A DNA stretch of 64,000 nt, from the NCBI RefSeq assembly GCF_001542625.1, contig NZ_CP016279.1, positions 9,114,001-9,178,000 of the forward strand, written 5' to 3'. Every line of letters begins with the position of its first letter. Positions within the stretch are counted from its first letter, which is position 1. This document shows, piece after piece, positions 45,403 to 54,137 of the stretch. This DNA is from Streptomyces griseochromogenes. Its GTDB lineage: Bacteria; Actinomycetota; Actinomycetes; Streptomycetales; Streptomycetaceae. The notes beneath the pieces were generated by a model. That model was not told the DNA's origin, searched no databases, and saw nothing but the letters and a program-made list of their open reading frames with translations. The translations under genes and the position numbers were made by a program.

Positions 45403-45669
45403 ATGCATATTCAGGTACGACGCACGGGCGGTTTCGCGGGCATCGAGCGCCGGGCCGAGGTGGACACCTCGGGCCGGCCCGACGCCGCCGAGTGGCAGGC
45501 CCTGGCCGAGCGTGTGCTCGCGTCCGGCCGGGGCACGCCGCCGGCCGGGGTCCCGGACGGCTTCAGCTACGAGATCACGGTGGACGGCCGCACGGTGTAC
45601 GCGGCCGATCCCCGACTGACCGAGGAGCAACGGGAGTTGGTGTCACGGGTGCTGAAGGAGGGCGCCTAG
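45403..45669 (+). CDS. Emfourin-like inhibitor of the M4 protease
   Basis: An 88-residue cytoplasmic protein beginning MHIQVRRTGGFAGIERRAEV and containing GFSYEITVDGRTVYAADPRLT. The R-x-GGFAGI-x-R start and the strand-rich layout resemble emfourin, a protein inhibitor of M4 peptidases that is encoded next to protealysin in other bacteria. It lies 21 bp after the protease gene, so the two form a protease-inhibitor operon. An inhibitor would keep a signal-less protease silent in the cytoplasm. Confidence 0.8.
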   Translation: MHIQVRRTGGFAGIERRAEVDTSGRPDAAEWQALAERVLASGRGTPPAGVPDGFSYEITVDGRTVYAADPRLTEEQRELVSRVLKEGA

Positions 45670-45715
45670 CCGGCGGTTCGCTCCGGGGCGTTGACTTACG
45701 TTACCGGGGGTAAGG

Positions 45716-47041
45716 ATGATCCCGGCCATGGCGACTGATGCAGGCAACCCGATCCCCCGCTTCCCGGCCGGCTTCCTGTGGGGTGTCTCGACCTCCGCCC
45801 ACCAGATCGAGGGCGCGGCCGACGAGCGCGAGGCGTCCGTGTGGGACGCGTTCACGGCCGGGCCGGGGCGGGTGAAGGACGGCTCGACGGCGGCGGTGGC
45901 CTGCGACCACTACCACCGCTACCGGGAGGACGTGGCACTCCTGGCCGGTCTCGGCGTGGACGCGTACCGCTTCTCCGTCTCCTGGCCCCGGGTGAACTCC
46001 CCCGGCGGCCTGGACTTCTACGACCGGCTGGTGGACGAGCTGTGCGCGGCGGGTGTACGGCCCGTCCCCACCCTCTTCCACTGGGACCTGCCGGCCTCGC
46101 TGGACTGGCTGGAGCGGGACACGGCGGCCCGGTTCGCCGACCACGTGTCCGTGGTGGCCGAACGCCTCGGCGACCGCGTCACCAAGTGGATCACCCTCAA
46201 CGAGCCCGCCGAGCACACCCTGCTGGGCCATGCCCTGGGCGCCCACGCCCCCGGCAAGCAGCTCCTCTTCGACGCCCTCCCGGTCGCCCACCACCAGCTC
46301 CTCGCCCACGGGCTCGCGGTGCGGGCCCTGCGCGCGGCCGGGGCGGGCGACATCGGGATCGCCAACTCCCACGGCCCGACCTGGCCCGCCTCGAAGGATC
46401 CGGCCGACCTGGAGGCGGCGGCCTTCTACGACGTCCTCCTCAACCGTCTGTTCGCCGACCCGGTCATCCTCGGCGCCTACCCCGAGGGCCTGGGCGAGCT
46501 GATGCCGGGCGACGTCCAGGCGGACCTGAAGATCATCGGCGAGCCGGTCGACTGGTACGGCATCAACTACTACGCGCCGACCCGGGTGGGCGCCCCGCAG
46601 GGCACCGAGATCGAGTTCGGCGGCCTCACCCTGCCTGCCGGACTCCCCTTCTCGGTACGGGAGATCGAGGACCGCCCGGTGACGGACTTCGGCTGGCCGG
46701 TCGTCCCCGAGGGACTGACGGAGCTGCTCACCGGATTCCGCGACCGCTACGGCGACCGGCTCCCGCCGATCGTCATCACCGAGAACGGCTGCTCCTACGA
46801 GGGCATCGACGACCAGGACCGGATCGCCTACCTGGACGGCCATGTCCGCGCGCTGCACGCGGCGCTGGAGGCCGGTGTGGACGTGCGCGGCTACTTCGTG
46901 TGGTCCCTGCTGGACAACTTCGAGTGGGCGGAGGGCTACGCGCGCCGCTTCGGTCTCGTGCACGTCGACTACACGACCCAGAAGCGCACCCCGAAGGCCT
47001 CCTACCACTGGTTCCGGGACGTGCTGCGGGCGCAGAGATGA
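45716..47041 (+). CDS. Beta-glucosidase, GH1
   Basis: A 441-residue cytoplasmic glycosidase. It has the N-terminal FPAGFLWGVSTSAHQIEGA signature, the acid/base in TLNEPAEHT, DWYGINYYAP, and the nucleophile in IVITENGCSYEG; the barrel closes with GYFVWSLLDNFEWAEGYARRFGLVHVD. It hydrolyses cellobiose or other beta-glucosides brought into the cell. ATG 45716 is used; 45728 is an equally possible start. Its stop overlaps the MFS gene by 4 bases (ATGA), so the two are coupled. Confidence 0.95.
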   Translation: MIPAMATDAGNPIPRFPAGFLWGVSTSAHQIEGAADEREASVWDAFTAGPGRVKDGSTAAVACDHYHRYREDVALLAGLGVDAYRFSVSWPRVNSPGGLDFYDRLVDELCAAGVRPVPTLFHWDLPASLDWLERDTAARFADHVSVVAERLGDRVTKWITLNEPAEHTLLGHALGAHAPGKQLLFDALPVAHHQLLAHGLAVRALRAAGAGDIGIANSHGPTWPASKDPADLEAAAFYDVLLNRLFADPVILGAYPEGLGELMPGDVQADLKIIGEPVDWYGINYYAPTRVGAPQGTEIEFGGLTLPAGLPFSVREIEDRPVTDFGWPVVPEGLTELLTGFRDRYGDRLPPIVITENGCSYEGIDDQDRIAYLDGHVRALHAALEAGVDVRGYFVWSLLDNFEWAEGYARRFGLVHVDYTTQKRTPKASYHWFRDVLRAQR

Positions 47042-48291
47042 CCACCGCCCGGGCCGCGGCCGCGCTCGCCGAGCCCGTCGAACGGGTCGGCCGGGGCTGG
47101 ACCGCGGCGCTGGCGCTGGCCAACGGGGCGATCTGGGTGGGCTGGTTCGGCCCGCTGCAGATCCTGCTGGCCTCCCAGGCGGGGGATTTCGCGCCCGGCT
47201 CCGGGATGTCGAAGGAGACGATGCTGGCGTGGGTGACCGGCGCGGGCGCGGTGGTCTCCCTGCTCGCCAACCCCTTCTTCGGCGCCCTGTCGGACCGCAC
47301 GACCGCCCGCCGGGGCCGCCGTACGCCGTGGATCGTGGCCGGCACGGCGGGCGGCGCGCTCTCGTTGCTGCTGCTCGCGGGCGCGGGCGGGCCGTGGACG
47401 ATGACGCTCGGCTGGTGCCTGGTGCAGCTCACGCTGAACGCGGCCTTCGCGGCGGTGACCGCGGCCGTGCCCGACCGGGTGCCCCGGCTGCAACGCGGCG
47501 CGGTGGGCGGCTGGCTGGGGGCGGCGCAGATCCTGGGCGTGGTCGGCGGCACGGGTCTGGCGACGGCGGCAGGCGGGATCGGGCCCGGCTATGCGGCCTG
47601 CGCGGTGTTCACGCTGGTGGGCGTTGCGCCGTACGTGCTGCGCCACGAGGACCTGCGCCTGGCCCCCGCGGACCGGCCGCCCTGGTCGTGGCGGGGCTTC
47701 CTGGCGGGCTTCTGGCTGAGTCCGCGCCGCCATCCCGACCTGGGCTGGGCGTGGCTGACCCGGTTCCTGATGAACCTCAGCAACTCGCTGGTGCTGCTGT
47801 ACCTCCTCTACTACCTGCGGGACCGTCTGCACTACGCCGATCCCGACCGGGGCGTGCTGATCCTGACGGCGGTCAACGGCCTGACCCTGATGGCGACGGT
47901 GGTGACCGGCGGCGTCTGGTCGGACCGGGTGGGGCGGCGCAAGCCGTTCGTCGTCTGGTCCGGCGTGCTGATGGCGCTGGCGACGGCGGCGCTGTCCGGC
48001 TGGCAGACCTGGCCCGGCGCGATCGTGGCGTCGGCGGTCCTGGGGATCGGTTTCGGCGTGTTCACCTCGGTCGACTTCGCCCTGATGACGGACGTGCTGC
48101 CGAAGGCACTGGACCGGGGCAAGGACCTGGGTGTGATCAACGTGGCCAACGCCCTGCCCCAGGTGGCGGCCCCCGCCCTCGCCGCACCGATCGTCACGTA
48201 CCTCGGCGGCTACCGGGTGCTGTACCTGGTGGCGGCGGCGGTCGGGCTGGCGGGGGCGGTGCTGGTGGGCCGCATCCGGGGCGTGGAGTGA
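47038..48291 (+). CDS. MFS transporter, sugar/glycoside type
   Basis: A 417-residue membrane protein with about 12 hydrophobic segments. The cytoplasmic A-motif-like NPFFGALSDRTTARRGRRTPWIVAG lies between helices 2 and 3, with a second copy GGVWSDRVGRRKPFVVWSG in the C-terminal half. Because it is translationally coupled to the GH1 gene, it is likely to import the disaccharide or glycoside hydrolysed by that enzyme. Start ATG 47038 overlaps the GH1 stop. Confidence 0.9.
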   Translation: MTTARAAAALAEPVERVGRGWTAALALANGAIWVGWFGPLQILLASQAGDFAPGSGMSKETMLAWVTGAGAVVSLLANPFFGALSDRTTARRGRRTPWIVAGTAGGALSLLLLAGAGGPWTMTLGWCLVQLTLNAAFAAVTAAVPDRVPRLQRGAVGGWLGAAQILGVVGGTGLATAAGGIGPGYAACAVFTLVGVAPYVLRHEDLRLAPADRPPWSWRGFLAGFWLSPRRHPDLGWAWLTRFLMNLSNSLVLLYLLYYLRDRLHYADPDRGVLILTAVNGLTLMATVVTGGVWSDRVGRRKPFVVWSGVLMALATAALSGWQTWPGAIVASAVLGIGFGVFTSVDFALMTDVLPKALDRGKDLGVINVANALPQVAAPALAAPIVTYLGGYRVLYLVAAAVGLAGAVLVGRIRGVE

Positions 48292-48292
48292 A

Positions 48293-49147
48293 CTACAGGG
48301 CACCGGCGTCCCGGGCCGCCCAGACGGTGGGGAAGAGGGGTCGGAAGCCGAGGTCCCTGCGGATCCGCTCGGTGGACATGACGCCGGACCAGGGATCGGG
48401 ATCGGTCCGGGAGTACAGCTCGGCGGGCACCTCGGCGCCGTTGAGCCGGTGCAGGTCGACCGCCGTCACCGGGGCGTCGTCGGCGATGTTGTAGACCGGT
48501 CCGCTCACCGCGGGCGCGTGCAGGAGGCGCAGCAGCCCCTGGGCGACGTCCGCGTGGTGGCCCATCTGCAGCCGCTGGGCCGCCGCCCAGTGCGCGGCCC
48601 AGCGCAGGGACTGGGCGAGGTGCGGGTCGCCCTCGCCGTACACGAAGGGCAGCCGGCCGATCCGCACCTCCATGCCGTCCAGCGCGAGGAGTTCCCGCTC
48701 GGCCTCGGCCTTGGACTCGGGGTAGGCGCCCCACATCTCGCCGCCGGGCCGGATCCCGTCGTCCTCGGTCATCGGGCGGCCCCGCCCGACGCCGTACACG
48801 AGCCCCGTGCTGACCTGTACGAAGCGCCGCACGCCGGAGGCCAGCGCGGCGCGGCCGAGTGCCACCGCGGCGTCCCGGTTGACGGCCCACGCCTCCTCGT
48901 CCGGTACCCCGCGGAAGGACGCCGCGACGTTCACGACGGCGTCCGCTCCGGCCACCGCCCTGCCGAGCGCCTCCTCGTCCCGCAGGTCCCCGAGCACGAC
49001 CTCGGCGCCCAGCTCCGCGAACCGCTCCCCGCGGGCCGCGTCGCGCACCAGCACCCGCACGCGCTCCCCCGCTCGTGCCTGTGCCAGCAGCCTCGGCACG
49101 AACCGCCGGCCGACCTGCCCCGTCGTACCGGTCACCAGTGTCAGCAT
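48293..49147 (-). CDS. NAD(P)-dependent epimerase/reductase-like protein
   Basis: A 284-residue Rossmann-fold protein of the extended SDR family. LTLVTGTTGQVGRRFVPRLL is the dinucleotide-binding start. It contains LGDLRDEEALGRAVAGADAVVNVAAS and a YPESKAEAE segment (the catalytic YxxxK, here AYPESK). Unlike UDP-sugar epimerases it is short; related proteins act on nucleotide sugars, flavonoids or quinones. ATG 49147 has GAGGAG upstream. Divergent from an XRE regulator, which probably controls it. Confidence 0.8.
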   Translation of the reverse strand: MLTLVTGTTGQVGRRFVPRLLAQARAGERVRVLVRDAARGERFAELGAEVVLGDLRDEEALGRAVAGADAVVNVAASFRGVPDEEAWAVNRDAAVALGRAALASGVRRFVQVSTGLVYGVGRGRPMTEDDGIRPGGEMWGAYPESKAEAERELLALDGMEVRIGRLPFVYGEGDPHLAQSLRWAAHWAAAQRLQMGHHADVAQGLLRLLHAPAVSGPVYNIADDAPVTAVDLHRLNGAEVPAELYSRTDPDPWSGVMSTERIRRDLGFRPLFPTVWAARDAGAL

Positions 49148-49217
49148 CGTCTGCTCCTCTCGTGGCTGTCCGATGCCTCCAGCCTCGGACGCGTCCGGCG
49201 CCACCGGGAGAGACCTT

Positions 49218-49233
49218 CCGATCAGGGGATCGG
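49218..49233. promoter_or_regulatory. Palindrome between the SDR and XRE genes
   Basis: CCGATC (49218-49223) AGGG GATCGG (49228-49233), an inverted repeat in the 128-bp divergent gap, 43 bp before the XRE start and 71 bp before the SDR start. A plausible operator for the XRE protein. Confidence 0.4.
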
Positions 49234-49275
49234 CAGTCCCTGGATAAGCCGGGCGGGCTGCCGCACGCTGAGGGG

Positions 49276-50130
49276 GTGAACCGGACCGAACTCGCCGACT
49301 TCCTGCGCCGCGGCCGTGCCCGCCTGGACCCCTCCGACGTGGGCCTCGCCCCCGGCGCCCGCCGTCGGACACCCGGCCTGCGCCGGGAGGAGGTCGCGTC
49401 GCTCGCGGGCATGTCGGCGGACTACTACACCCGCCTGGAACAGTCCCGGGGCCCGCGCCCCTCCCGCCAGATGCTCACGGCTCTCGCCCGGGCCCTGCGC
49501 CTGACGGACGACGAACGGGACCACCTCTTCCATCTGGCCGGCGAGGATCCGCCCCGCCGGGAGGCGGCCTGTGCGCATGTGCGTCCCGGGCTGCTGCTGG
49601 TCCTGGACCGGCTGCACGACGCGCCGGCGCTGGTGGTGACGGACTGCGGTGAGGTGCTGGCGCAGAACGCGCTGTCACGGGCGCTGTCGGGAGACGTGCT
49701 GGCCCGGCCGCCCCGGCAGCGCAATCTGGTCCGCCGCTTCTTCCTCGACCCGGCGGGACGCGAGCTGTTTCCGCCTCAGGACGTGCCGGAACACGCACGG
49801 GTGCACGTGGCGAACCTGCGCGCGGTGGCCGCCGCCCGCCCCGACGACCCGGAGCCGGCCGCGCTGGTGGCCGAACTTCGTTCCGCCAGCGAGGAGTTCG
49901 CCCGTCTCTGGGACGAGCACGAGGTGGCGGTACGCCGCTTCGCGACGAAACGCTTCCGGCATCCGGTGGTGGGCCTGCTGGAACTGGACTGCGAGGTCCT
50001 GCTCACCGACGACCACCGCCACCAGCTCGTCCTCCACACGGCCCGCCCGGGAACGGAGTCGTACGAACGGCTTCAGCTGCTGAGGGTGGTGGGGACGCAG
50101 GACATGACCCCCCAGGGAGCCGCCGGCTAG
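49276..50130 (+). CDS. XRE regulator with MmyB-like ligand-binding domain
   Basis: A 284-residue regulator. The N-terminal helix-turn-helix (RRRTPGLRREEVASLAGMSADYYTRLEQSRGPRPS, residues ~29-63) is typical of a group of actinobacterial XRE proteins. The larger C-terminal domain (ALVVTDCGEVLAQNALSRALSGD; EVAVRRFATKRFRHPVVGLLELDCEVL) is the MmyB-like ligand domain, which binds small molecules in its homologs. It is divergent from the SDR gene, so it probably represses or activates it in response to a metabolite. GTG 49276 overlaps a GGGGG purine run; its 3' end overlaps era by 4 bases. Confidence 0.9.
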   Translation: MNRTELADFLRRGRARLDPSDVGLAPGARRRTPGLRREEVASLAGMSADYYTRLEQSRGPRPSRQMLTALARALRLTDDERDHLFHLAGEDPPRREAACAHVRPGLLLVLDRLHDAPALVVTDCGEVLAQNALSRALSGDVLARPPRQRNLVRRFFLDPAGRELFPPQDVPEHARVHVANLRAVAAARPDDPEPAALVAELRSASEEFARLWDEHEVAVRRFATKRFRHPVVGLLELDCEVLLTDDHRHQLVLHTARPGTESYERLQLLRVVGTQDMTPQGAAG

Positions 50131-51080
50131 AAACCGAGCTTGCGCAGCTGCTTCGGGTCGCGCTGCCAGTCCTTCGCGACCTTCACGTGGAGGTCCAGGA
50201 AGACGGGGGTGCCCAGGAGCGCCTCGATGTGCTTGCGGGACTTGATGCCGACCTCCTTCAGGCGCTTGCCCTTGGGGCCGATGATGATCCCCTTCTGGCT
50301 CGGGCGCTCGATGTAGAGGTTGGCGTGGATGTCGAGGAGGGGGCGGTCCGCGGGGCGGTCCTCGCGCGGGAGCATCTCCTCCACGACCACCGCGATGGAG
50401 TGGGGCAGCTCGTCCCGGACGCCCTCCAGAGCGGCCTCGCGGATGAGTTCCGCGATCATGACCTGCTCGGGTTCGTCCGTGAGGTCGCCCTCGGGGTAGA
50501 GGGCCGGGCCCTCGGGCAGCAGCGGAACGATCAGGTCGGCCAGCAGACCCACCTGCTTGTCACCGACCGCCGACACCGGGACGATCTCCGCCCACTCGAA
50601 GCCCAGCTCCTTGCCCAGCTGGTCGATCGCGATCAGCTGCTCGGCAAGGGTCTTGGAGTCCACCAGGTCGGTCTTGGTGACGATGGCGACCTTCGGGGTC
50701 TTCTTGATCCCGGCCAGTTCCTTGGCGATGAAGCGGTCGCCCGGGCCGATCTTCTCGTTCGCCGGAAGGCAGAAGCCGATCACGTCGACCTCGGCCCACG
50801 TCGTGCGTACGACGTCGTTGAGCCTCTCGCCGAGCAGGGTGCGCGGCTTGTGGAGCCCCGGGGTGTCCACCAGGATCAGCTGGGCGTCCGGCCGGTGCAC
50901 GATGCCGCGCACCGTGTGCCGCGTCGTCTGCGGCTGGTTCGCGGTGATCGCCACCTTCTGCCCGACCAGAGCGTTCGTGAGGGTGGACTTGCCCGCGTTG
51001 GGCCGGCCCACGAAGCAGGCGAAGCCGGCGCGGTGGACGGTCTCGGCCGGCTTCTCGGATGACTGGGTACGAACGCTCAT
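50127..51080 (-). CDS. era: GTPase Era
   Basis: A 317-residue GTPase needed for 16S rRNA maturation and 30S ribosome assembly. G1 is GRPNAGKST, G3 DTPGLHKP, G4 TKTDLVDS; the switch area contains TTRHTVRGI. The C-terminal KH domain shows GIIIGPKGKRLKEVGIKSRKHIEALLG, with the GxxG RNA-binding loop. Start: MSVRTQSSEKP at 51080; an ATG 9 bases upstream is also possible. Its end overlaps the convergent XRE gene by 4 bases. A core gene; it marks the boundary with the biosynthetic cluster that follows. Confidence 0.97.
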   Translation of the reverse strand: MSVRTQSSEKPAETVHRAGFACFVGRPNAGKSTLTNALVGQKVAITANQPQTTRHTVRGIVHRPDAQLILVDTPGLHKPRTLLGERLNDVVRTTWAEVDVIGFCLPANEKIGPGDRFIAKELAGIKKTPKVAIVTKTDLVDSKTLAEQLIAIDQLGKELGFEWAEIVPVSAVGDKQVGLLADLIVPLLPEGPALYPEGDLTDEPEQVMIAELIREAALEGVRDELPHSIAVVVEEMLPREDRPADRPLLDIHANLYIERPSQKGIIIGPKGKRLKEVGIKSRKHIEALLGTPVFLDLHVKVAKDWQRDPKQLRKLGF

Positions 51081-51230
51081 GCCGACCATTCTCCCTGATC
51101 CACGAAGCCGCGCCGTACCGTGTCGACAGCCCTGGTCACGGTGGTGGGACAGGCGCCGACGGGTTTTCGAACATACGTTCGCCATCGCCGGGGTCGCGGA
51201 CGGTCTGCCGCCGCAGGGCCGGCGTGCACC

Positions 51231-51261
51231 CGACCTGCCGCAGCCGTGCCGCGGCAGGTCG
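51231..51261. terminator. Hairpin after the desaturase-like gene
   Basis: CGACCTGCCGC (51231-51241) and GCGGCAGGTCG (51251-51261) pair perfectly (11 bp) around a 9-base loop. It is 26 bp after the stop at 51288 on the minus strand, so it likely ends the large operon that runs from the right edge of the window. Confidence 0.7.
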
Positions 51262-51287
51262 GCGTCGAGGGCCGGATCCAGGTCCGC

Positions 51288-52505
51288 TCAGTCGTCGAAG
51301 GCCGCGAAGAGTTCCCGCTTGCTCACCTCTCGGATGCGGCGCACGTCGAACTCCTCCGGGTCCGCGGCCGACAGGGAGTCGAAGACCGCGCCGATGGCGT
51401 TGCCCAGGCCCCAGCAGCTGGTGTACGGGGGCCAGCCGCCGGGGCTGCCGTCCTCCAGGTCGTGCTGGCGGGTGAAGAGATAGTTCGCCCACTCCTTCTT
51501 CGACGGATAGCGGTGATGGTAGTCGTGCGTCGGTGTGTCGGCGGTGATGACGCAGAAGCGGATCGGCGCGTGCACGAACGTCATGCGCAGCAGCCACCTG
51601 GTCCACGCCTTCGCACGCACCGGGCCCCGCAGGTCAGCCGAGGGCGCCGCCTCGCCGAGGAAGACGGCGTTGGTCAGGGAGCCGAAATACTCCTTGCCGC
51701 GCCGCACCTTCACGTCAGGAGCGGGGAACGTGTGCTTGCAGCACAGGCGGAGGACGTTGCTCACCTGGAACAACGGAAAGAGCGGTACGCACCAGATCAC
51801 CAGGAACGCGGGCCAGGTACCGGTCGCGACGGTCAAGGTGAGCGTGCCACCGTAGAGCGCGAGTGCCGTGATCTTCTCTCCGGGCATCGATCCGTGCCAG
51901 AAGGAGCGCATACGGCCCCAGGCGAACTCCGCGTGGAACAGCGGTGAGCACAGCTTGCGAACGACCCTGCGGTACATCTGGGCGCGGGTCATCCCCGGGT
52001 GCACGTCGAGGGTGAGGAGGAAGGCCTGCACCGTGGGGTCGCGCAGCGTCATGTGGTGCACGGCATGGTGGTCGCTGACGTGCTCCTGGCTGTAGCGCTG
52101 GAAGTGCTGCACGATCAGCAGCGACGCGATGGCCCCGCCGATCACCGTGTCCAGCCTGCGCCGACGGAACATATTGCGGTGCGAGCACTGGTGGAAGATC
52201 AGCATCCGCAGGTTGCGCATGCCGTGCAGGGTGATCGCCCAGCCGGGCAGGAGCAGCAGAAGCCAGGGGCCCGACAGCGTCCACGCGGCCATGCCGAGCG
52301 CCACTCCGAGCACGGGGGCGAGGACGGCCTGGAACAGGTGGTAGCCGGGCGTCCACCAGCGGAATGCCCGCTGGCCGACGAGTGGTTTCCCGGTGAAGAC
52401 GGTCAGCGGGTACTGCAGGAAACGGGGCAGCGCCCGCATCGACTCCCGCGGATCTGTGGCATCCGTCCGGTCCAGCAGGACGGAAGCGGTGGGTGTGGAG
52501 GGCAT
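51288..52505 (-). CDS. Membrane fatty-acid-desaturase-like di-iron enzyme
   Basis: A 405-residue membrane protein. Three histidine clusters of integral-membrane di-iron desaturases/hydroxylases are present: HQCSHR, HVSDHHAVHH and, near the C-terminus, HDYHHRYP. Hydrophobic segments (LFQAVLAPVLGVALGMAAWTL, LLLLLPGWAI, ITALALYGGTLTLTVATGTWPAFLVIWCV) surround them. Such enzymes use O2 and an electron donor (for instance the ferredoxin at 63059) to dehydrogenate, hydroxylate or oxidise at nitrogen. It is the last gene of the biosynthetic operon, 78 bp after the lyase. The substrate is unknown; fatty acid desaturation is not certain. Confidence 0.85.
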   Translation of the reverse strand: MPSTPTASVLLDRTDATDPRESMRALPRFLQYPLTVFTGKPLVGQRAFRWWTPGYHLFQAVLAPVLGVALGMAAWTLSGPWLLLLLPGWAITLHGMRNLRMLIFHQCSHRNMFRRRRLDTVIGGAIASLLIVQHFQRYSQEHVSDHHAVHHMTLRDPTVQAFLLTLDVHPGMTRAQMYRRVVRKLCSPLFHAEFAWGRMRSFWHGSMPGEKITALALYGGTLTLTVATGTWPAFLVIWCVPLFPLFQVSNVLRLCCKHTFPAPDVKVRRGKEYFGSLTNAVFLGEAAPSADLRGPVRAKAWTRWLLRMTFVHAPIRFCVITADTPTHDYHHRYPSKKEWANYLFTRQHDLEDGSPGGWPPYTSCWGLGNAIGAVFDSLSAADPEEFDVRRIREVSKRELFAAFDD

Positions 52506-52583
52506 GGAGCCTTTCTCCCGTAGGTGTGCGTGGGTCCGCCGTTCGAGTGCGGGCAGGGCGGGGACGCCGGGGACGCTTCGACG

Positions 52584-54137
52584 TCAGCTGTGCGCGATGC
52601 CCGGCCCCAGTGCCCGGTCCACCAGCGCCCCCGCCGCCCCCGTATAGGCAGCGGGGTCGAGGAGCACGGCGAGTTCGGCGGCGGTCAGGTGGTCCGTGAC
52701 CTGCGGGCGCGCGGCAAGCACCGCGCCGAGGGGGCGGCCGCTGCGCTCCGCCGCCGCCGACGCCTCGGTCAGGAGGGCCTTGGCCGCGGCCTTGCCCAGG
52801 CGCGGAGCGAGCGCGGCGGCCAAGCGCTCGGTGACGATCTGACTGCCCGTCAGATCGAGGTTCTCGCGCATCCGGTCCGGATGCACCGTCAGCCCCCGGG
52901 CCAGTTCCACCCCGGTGTACGCGGCGCCTCCGGCGAGCCGCAGGCACTCGCGCAGTAGTTGCCACTCCGCGTGCCACGCGCCCGCGGAGCGCTCGTCCTC
53001 GGCGAGCATGCACTGGGTCAACGCCCCGGACAGGGCCGGCACTTGAAGTGCGGCGGAGCGCATCAGCGTCGCCAGCACAGGGTTGCGCTTGTGCGGCATC
53101 GCCGAGGAGGCCCCGCGCCCGGCGGCGGTCGGCTCGGCGACCTCGCCGACCTCCGTACGGGCCAGGGACTGGACGTCCAGGGCGATCTTCCCGAGTGCCC
53201 CCGTGGTGTGAGCCAGCGCTGCCGCGAGGTCGGCCATCGGGGTGCGCAGGCAGTGCCAGGGCAGCCCGGAGTACGACAGGCCCAGTTCGTGGGCGAAGGC
53301 ACGGGTGAGGTGGAGCACGTAGTCCGCGTCCCGCGCCTCGGCGGCGGGTGTCCCGTCCGCCGGGCGAGCGCCACCGTTCCCCTCGGCACGGTCGCCCCCG
53401 CCGCTCGTGCCCGTCTCCCAACCCGCCGGGTCCGCTGAGCCGGGTCCGTACGCGAGGTAGCCGGCGAGCGTTCCCGCTGCTCCGCCGAGGGACACCGGGA
53501 GGCCGTGATCGAGGACGCGTTCCACTCTCTCCGCGGCGTCCCGCACCAGGCGGTACCAGCCCGCGGCCTTGAGACCGAAGGTGGTGGGGACCGCGTGCAG
53601 CGCCAGGGTGCGGCCGGCCATGGGGGTGCCGCGGTGGGTGCGGGCGAGGTCGCCCAGAGCCGTGGCCATGCGCAGCAGGTCCCCGTGTACGAGCCGCAGC
53701 GCGCGGGCGGCGACCAGCATGGCACCGGTGTCCAGGATGTCCTGGCTGGTGGAGCCCCGATGAACGTATTCGGCGGCTTCGGGGTCGATGCGCGCCACCA
53801 CCGCGGTGAGCGCCTGCACCAGGCCCACGACCGGGTTGGCCGTCTCCCGGGCCGCATGGGCGAGCGCCGGTACGTCGAAGTACTCGGCCCGGGCGGCCTG
53901 CGTGATCGCTTTCGCCGCCTCGGCCGGGACGGTGCCCAGGGCCGCCTGGGCACGGGCGAGGGCCGCCTCGGCGTCGAGCATGGCCTGCAGCCAGGCCGTG
54001 TCACCGACCGCCCGGGCGACGGGAGTGGCGGCCCGTACGGGGGACAGGAGGCCGACGTCGGCCTCGTCGAGGACGGGGAGTGCCGAGGCCGCGCCGGTGG
54101 CGGCGGGTTCCGCCACCGATGTGATGCCACTCGTCAT
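52584..54137 (-). CDS. Fumarase/aspartase-superfamily lyase, CreD-like (nitrosuccinate lyase candidate)
   Basis: A 517-residue elimination enzyme. The superfamily signature GASSAMPHKRNPVLATLMRS gives the catalytic loop; HRGSTSQDILDTGAM is the second conserved region, and ALHAVPTTFGLKAAGWYR the third. It most resembles PcaB-like (3-carboxymuconate cycloisomerase) lyases, the group that includes the nitrosuccinate lyases CreD and FzmL. A low-complexity Gly/Asp insertion (~GSADPAGWETGTSGGGDRA) sits between conserved blocks. Its start overlaps the stop of the FAD-protein gene (ATGA). Inferred reaction: nitrosuccinate to fumarate plus nitrous acid. Alternative: an argininosuccinate- or muconate-type lyase. 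Confidence 0.85.
   Translation of the reverse strand: MTSGITSVAEPAATGAASALPVLDEADVGLLSPVRAATPVARAVGDTAWLQAMLDAEAALARAQAALGTVPAEAAKAITQAARAEYFDVPALAHAARETANPVVGLVQALTAVVARIDPEAAEYVHRGSTSQDILDTGAMLVAARALRLVHGDLLRMATALGDLARTHRGTPMAGRTLALHAVPTTFGLKAAGWYRLVRDAAERVERVLDHGLPVSLGGAAGTLAGYLAYGPGSADPAGWETGTSGGGDRAEGNGGARPADGTPAAEARDADYVLHLTRAFAHELGLSYSGLPWHCLRTPMADLAAALAHTTGALGKIALDVQSLARTEVGEVAEPTAAGRGASSAMPHKRNPVLATLMRSAALQVPALSGALTQCMLAEDERSAGAWHAEWQLLRECLRLAGGAAYTGVELARGLTVHPDRMRENLDLTGSQIVTERLAAALAPRLGKAAAKALLTEASAAAERSGRPLGAVLAARPQVTDHLTAAELAVLLDPAAYTGAAGALVDRALGPGIAHS

Noticed and set aside
45690..45720. TTAC-CGGGG-GTAA inverted repeat before the GH1 gene.
   Set aside because: It overlaps the ribosome binding region and the arms are only four bases; too weak to call an operator.
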